From: Candidatus Woesearchaeota archaeon
GTDB taxonomy: Archaea > Nanobdellota > Nanobdellia > Woesearchaeales > WJIZ01
Direction: 5' to 3'
Assembly (NCBI GenBank): GCA_018303575.1
Contig: JAGVXW010000040.1
Coordinates: 1-8,247 of the forward strand
Length of the DNA: 8,247 nt
Below the pieces are notes generated by a model. That model did not search any database. It saw only the letters and a program-made list of their open reading frames with translations, and was not told the DNA's origin. Shown here piece after piece: positions 5,372 through 8,247 of the stretch (positions within the stretch are counted from its first letter, which is position 1; each line of letters begins with the position of its first letter). A program made the translations under genes and the position numbers.

Positions 5372-5445
5372 GGGCTGGTGGCGAAGCTCGGTATCGCGTC
5401 CCGTTCGCAACGGGGAGACCCCGGGTTCAAATCCCGGCCAGTCCA
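5372..5445 (+). tRNA. tRNA-Ala (anticodon CGC)
   Basis: A complete 74-nt cloverleaf. The acceptor GGGCTGG/CCAGTCC has the G3:U70 alanine identity pair. The D stem is GCGA/TCGC, and the anticodon stem TCCCG/CGGGG has loop TTCGCAA, giving CGC. The T arm is CCGGG-TTCAAAT-CCCGG, with discriminator A. No intron or CCA. No clear TATA box lies directly upstream, so it may depend on read-through from the cluster promoter. The sharp drop in GC content begins immediately after its 3' end, which suits a tRNA used as an integration boundary. Confidence 0.95.
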
Positions 5446-5453
5446 TACTTACA

Positions 5454-5478
5454 TTTTTAGTATACTAGTATACAAAAA
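5454..5478. terminator. Palindrome with flanking T and A runs, possible bidirectional terminator
   Basis: GTATACTAGTATAC (5460-5473) is a perfect 14-bp palindrome, preceded by five T and followed by five A. The T run reads as a T-tract terminator for the plus-strand tRNA cluster, and the A run as a T-tract for the minus-strand transposase transcript. It also marks the edge of the AT-rich block 9 nt after tRNA-Ala, so it could instead be an element end or recombination site. Confidence 0.45.
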
Positions 5479-5532
5479 TGGTTTAGTATCCGTCGAGAAT
5501 ATGCAATAATTCTTTTCATGTTTCCCCACAAA

Positions 5533-6825
5533 TCAGTTGTTAATTCTCTTCGCTAGGCATTGGATAGGAGTTTCAGGGAGTTTATTTCGCCCGCTATGCA
5601 AAAATTTTAAGAAATGAATGTCTCTTCGCTCACAGGTTTGATATATCGAAAACAGCAGAAGATAACTTTTTGACGCTTGTTCGGAACAAAAACTCCCAGA
5701 TATGTTCCTTTGAATACATAAGGGTCTCAAATCCCTTTCAGCTTTATTGTTATTCCAACCGATATGCTCAGGATTACTCATGAACCGAATAATACTCTCA
5801 AGATGTTTTTTAAATCTTTTTTTGAAGGTATTTGCTGATTTTGATATGTATTCTTTCTTAATTAGTTTCTTAATTTTAGAGCGAACTTCTTTTTTTTGCA
5901 ACTTAATGAGCCCATAGTTCGGTGTTACTTCTTTTAATTCGTAGATTACAGGCCGGATTATGGCTAAAAAAGAGTTTATCATTTCTCTGAGTTCAGTGTC
6001 ATATGGCGCAACTTTTAGTTGTTTCTGAAACTCCCTTAGCAGATGAATTATGCATTTCTGCTGTTTGCATTTTATTTTTTCATAAGCTGAGTAAAAATCG
6101 CACACTAAAACGCCTCTATAATCTTTTAAAAATTCGGCTGCGATTTTATGGCTCCTATTTTTGCATAGAAGAAAAATAGACTCCGTATCGGATGAAAATG
6201 ACCAAACCCACCATTTTTCACCTTTCATTGGCCACCTTGTTTCATCAGTATAAATTACTTTTCGTGCTAACATTTTCTTTTTAATACTGTTGTAAACCGA
6301 CTCATTTTCACGAGCAATTGATTTCATAAACAAAAGAGGGGTAGCGACAGACATAGAAACATAATGCAGGTCTCTCATATAGTCTCTTACGTTACCCCAT
6401 GAAATTTTCAGTGCCATCTTAAGGTAGATTGTCAAATGCATTATATTTAAGCCAAAACGTGCACTACCTAGTGCGGTAGTGATTCTTGGTTCGATAATTT
6501 TTTTACAATTTTTACAATACTTCCTTTGGATATTATAACGAGTATTTTTTGCTTTATGATATATTTTAATATCCGTGACATACCTGGTTCTAATCTCTTG
6601 CAGGTTTCCTCCTATCACTGTCATACAATTTTGGCAATTATTTACCTCTAGTGTTTTGATACAATCAATTCTTAGTGGTTTGGGTCTGGAATAACCCATA
6701 TGGCCTTTTGGGGCTCCGCAAACAGTTCTTTTTTGAATATTTTCCACTTTCTTGTTTCTGTTGACATAATGTGATAGCAATCTTATAGTCTCAATCTCGG
6801 TATTAAGTGTGTCTTTTGTTTCCAT
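5533..6825 (-). CDS. IS66-family DDE transposase (TnpC-like)
   Basis: This 430-residue protein has the IS66 transposase plan and catalyses DNA transposition. A GAPKGHMGYSRPKP basic patch sits at residues 37-50. A zinc-finger-like pair of CxxC motifs follows (Cys64/67 and Cys104/107). The DDE core is complete: Asp194 in YTDETRWPM with KWWVW after it, Asp243 in VCDFYSAY followed by the CIIHLLRE segment, and Glu363 in WNNNKAERDLRPLCIQRNISGSF. The length is somewhat shorter than typical TnpC (about 500) because the N-terminal leucine-zipper region is reduced. Start ATG 6825-6823 lies 4 nt after the nuclease stop, implying coupled translation. The accessory tnpA and tnpB genes of bacterial IS66 elements are absent from the window. 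It looks intact and possibly active. Confidence 0.93.
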   Translation of the reverse strand: METKDTLNTEIETIRLLSHYVNRNKKVENIQKRTVCGAPKGHMGYSRPKPLRIDCIKTLEVNNCQNCMTVIGGNLQEIRTRYVTDIKIYHKAKNTRYNIQRKYCKNCKKIIEPRITTALGSARFGLNIMHLTIYLKMALKISWGNVRDYMRDLHYVSMSVATPLLFMKSIARENESVYNSIKKKMLARKVIYTDETRWPMKGEKWWVWSFSSDTESIFLLCKNRSHKIAAEFLKDYRGVLVCDFYSAYEKIKCKQQKCIIHLLREFQKQLKVAPYDTELREMINSFLAIIRPVIYELKEVTPNYGLIKLQKKEVRSKIKKLIKKEYISKSANTFKKRFKKHLESIIRFMSNPEHIGWNNNKAERDLRPLCIQRNISGSFCSEQASKSYLLLFSIYQTCERRDIHFLKFLHSGRNKLPETPIQCLAKRINN

Positions 6826-6829
6826 TGGG

Positions 6830-7987
6830 TTATACAGATTCTTCCAACCAATTTTTCACAAATGCGGTTGCTTCGCAATCGTTTTTATTGTAAGTCTTTA
6901 ATCTTTCCTTACATTGGAGGTTATTTGTTTTCATCCACTGATTGTGCCAAATTATTGAATTCGCGCCCAGGGCTTCTTTATCATGCCACATGTAACCTAA
7001 GAACTGAGCAATGTCTTTTAGGGAATAAGATGGTACCGGAATTGCCGCGCATTTCTTTAATGCGGAATAAATGTCCACCATAGAGTTTAATACGGACTGC
7101 TCAATTTTTTTTGAAATATTATATTTAAAGCATAAGTCTCTAATGGCTGTTTTTTCGTAAGAACCATAGTGGAATAATGTGTACTTTTTAATTTTTGAGA
7201 GATATTTTAGAAATGCGAAAAATGCATCTTTTTCATTTGTTATCTCATCTGCCCAAAAAGGCAGATATTCGATGGTTTCTTCGTTATAAACCCCAAATAG
7301 GTATTGAAAATTCAAATCTATTTGACCTTCAATATCGAAGTATAATGCGGGGTACCTTGTCGGAAAGTTAGGATACATAATTCTTTCTGGCGTTTTTGTG
7401 ATATACGAATAGGCTTGCTTAATCAGAAAAGGGACGTTCCTTACCCCTTTGTCCTTCATCAACTTTATTTGGTTATTGTCTAGGTTAGCCATATCATTTA
7501 TGTTGTTTATTTTAGACTCGATAAGAATTCTCCTAGTGACGTTAGAAATTCCAAATAACAAGGAAAGATCTTTTTTCTTAATACATTCGTTTAAGCATTT
7601 ATCTTTCCATCTGCATATTTTGCAATGCTGATTGATATATGCAGAAGGGATTGTTTTGGTATATTCTAGCTTCTTAATTTCATTAATGATTTTTCTAACA
7701 CCTTCAAATTCATTCACAGGATTAAATTCTATAACCTCTTGTTTAATATTAATCAGTTTGCAAGTAGTTGGCATAAACCCCAAATAAAAATACAATAAAT
7801 ATGATTGAAACGCCAATTTTTTCTTATGTTCCTCTAACAATTGAATAGACGGTAAAAAGTCTATAATTTGATAGCTATGCTTGCCCAATTTTGAACTTTT
7901 GTTGACTCTCTCTAAAATAAATGGTTCGGCAGAGTACTCATTATTAAAAAGAAGACCTCCGCTGATATTCTGTTCCCCCTTTTTCAT
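6830..7987 (-). CDS. TM0106-family RecB/Cas4-like nuclease with C-terminal RNase H-like domain (main ORF of a frameshifted gene)
   Basis: The ORF from ATG 7987 gives 385 residues and covers the back of a TM0106-family protein. Residues 10-80 match the later Cas4/RecB core (ILERV, SYQIID, then a FQSYLLYFYLGF helix). The expected 'PDFL' aspartate and 'VDxK' lysine appear replaced (AEPFIL; IIDFLP), so the first nuclease is probably impaired. Cys122, Cys125 and Cys131 are spaced like the C-terminal iron-sulfur cysteines of Cas4-like nucleases. Residues 141-195 are a helical linker. The RNase H-like exonuclease domain is well kept: FDIEG (Asp218, Glu220), FHYGSYEKTA, VDIY (Asp305), YSLKDIA and YNKNDCEAT (Asp370). 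The same frame stays open 57 codons upstream of this ATG with family-like residues including GVEHE, so 7987 is not the ancestral start. The family call is strong; activity is uncertain. Confidence 0.85.
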   Translation of the reverse strand: MKKGEQNISGGLLFNNEYSAEPFILERVNKSSKLGKHSYQIIDFLPSIQLLEEHKKKLAFQSYLLYFYLGFMPTTCKLINIKQEVIEFNPVNEFEGVRKIINEIKKLEYTKTIPSAYINQHCKICRWKDKCLNECIKKKDLSLLFGISNVTRRILIESKINNINDMANLDNNQIKLMKDKGVRNVPFLIKQAYSYITKTPERIMYPNFPTRYPALYFDIEGQIDLNFQYLFGVYNEETIEYLPFWADEITNEKDAFFAFLKYLSKIKKYTLFHYGSYEKTAIRDLCFKYNISKKIEQSVLNSMVDIYSALKKCAAIPVPSYSLKDIAQFLGYMWHDKEALGANSIIWHNQWMKTNNLQCKERLKTYNKNDCEATAFVKNWLEESV

Positions 7988-8247
7988 AAACTTATTAGTG
8001 TCTATTCCTCTAGTTTTTTGTTCTTTTGAAACTTGTATTGGAGAAATTCTTTCGCTTATTCTTCGTCTAGTTTCATCACTCAGACTTTTAATATGTGAAA
8101 TATAAAGCGATTCGCTATCGCAAGAAGCAGCAAAATTAAGAGTGTTATACTCATGTTCGACACCTCTCGGTTAGCTCGTCGAAGAATTTGTTGAGTAAAC
8201 AATTTTGATTTATAAAGAGCAGACAATCGTGGATATTTTCACGAATA
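7988..8247 (-). pseudogene. Displaced N-terminal part of the TM0106-family nuclease, split by a frameshift near 8163
   Basis: In the frame of the downstream nuclease, coding-like sequence runs back to a TAA at 8173-8171 and includes GVEHEY, which fits the conserved 'ERG-x-EHE' motif holding the first catalytic histidine of this family (codon near 8155-8153). Upstream, a different frame is open from the window edge and reads NKFFDELTER before running into CRT and a TGA at 8153-8151. Joining the two at about 8162-8165 restores ELTER-(G)VEHE, matching the family's 'LLWERGxxHE' stretch. One extra base, or two missing bases, explains it. No ATG, GTG or TTG lies between the stop and 7987 in the downstream frame. 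It is either a true pseudogenising lesion or a sequencing or assembly error. The gene's 5' end is outside the window. Confidence 0.7.

Larger units (their letters stand above)
5446..8247. mobile_element. AT-rich mobile-element-like block (right end outside window)
   Basis: From the base after tRNA-Ala(CGC) to the window edge the sequence is visibly AT-rich, with Lys/Ile/Asn-rich proteins, against the GC-rich backbone to the left. It carries an IS66-family transposase and a RecB-like nuclease on the minus strand, packed 4 nt apart. The left boundary at a tRNA 3' end suggests integration there. I could not find terminal inverted repeats, a target duplication or a second copy of the tRNA 3' end within the window, so the true boundaries are unresolved. 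Confidence 0.55.

Noticed and set aside
5446..5532. IS66-type terminal inverted repeat (GTAA... end) at the left edge of the AT-rich block
   Set aside because: TTAC occurs at 5449-5452, but in the wrong orientation for an outward GTAA end, and no partner end can be seen before the window closes.
1..8247. CRISPR array suggested by the Cas4-like nuclease
   Set aside because: No regularly spaced repeats are present, and the TM0106 family is not tied to CRISPR loci.

Overview
The window comes from an archaeon. The evidence is a canonical archaeal histone, an AMP phosphorylase of the archaeal AMP-salvage type, tRNA genes without encoded CCA (one with a 14-nt intron bearing a bulge-helix motif), and AT-rich TATA boxes placed about 25-30 nt upstream of start codons with almost no room for a leader. 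Small genes and tight packing would fit a DPANN-type lineage, but that is inference; the window has no rRNA or other decisive marker.

Layout. Positions 1-5445 are GC-rich chromosomal backbone. msrA runs leftward off the left edge. A divergent vapB-vapC toxin-antitoxin pair with a 4-nt ATGA overlap follows, with repeats at its promoter that may be an operator. tRNA-Val(GAC) lies on the minus strand, convergent with vapC. A small two-helix membrane protein follows, then a compact run: AI-2E-type permease, AMP phosphorylase (start overlapping the permease end) and a histone one base after the phosphorylase stop. A 169-residue protein of unknown function has its own TATA box. A plus-strand tRNA cluster closes the backbone: tRNA-Ala(GGC), intron-containing tRNA-Val(CAC), about 119 nt of unannotated but strongly structured sequence, and tRNA-Ala(CGC).

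Right after tRNA-Ala(CGC) the base composition drops sharply to AT-rich, beginning with a perfect 14-bp palindrome flanked by T and A runs. From there to the right edge lies a foreign-looking block read on the minus strand: a TM0106-family RecB/Cas4-like nuclease with a C-terminal RNase H-like domain, followed 4 nt later by an IS66-family DDE transposase. The nuclease gene is broken by a frameshift near 8163, and its Cas4-like core seems to lack key residues. Its 5' end is outside the window.

How the parts relate. AMP phosphorylase supplies ribose 1,5-bisphosphate to the archaeal AMP salvage route; its partner enzymes (R15P isomerase, form III RuBisCO) are not in this window. The most interesting items are the nuclease-transposase tandem beside a tRNA gene, and the structured segment between tRNA-Val(CAC) and tRNA-Ala(CGC), which repeats the 3' end of one tRNA and carries the reverse complement of the 3' end of the other.
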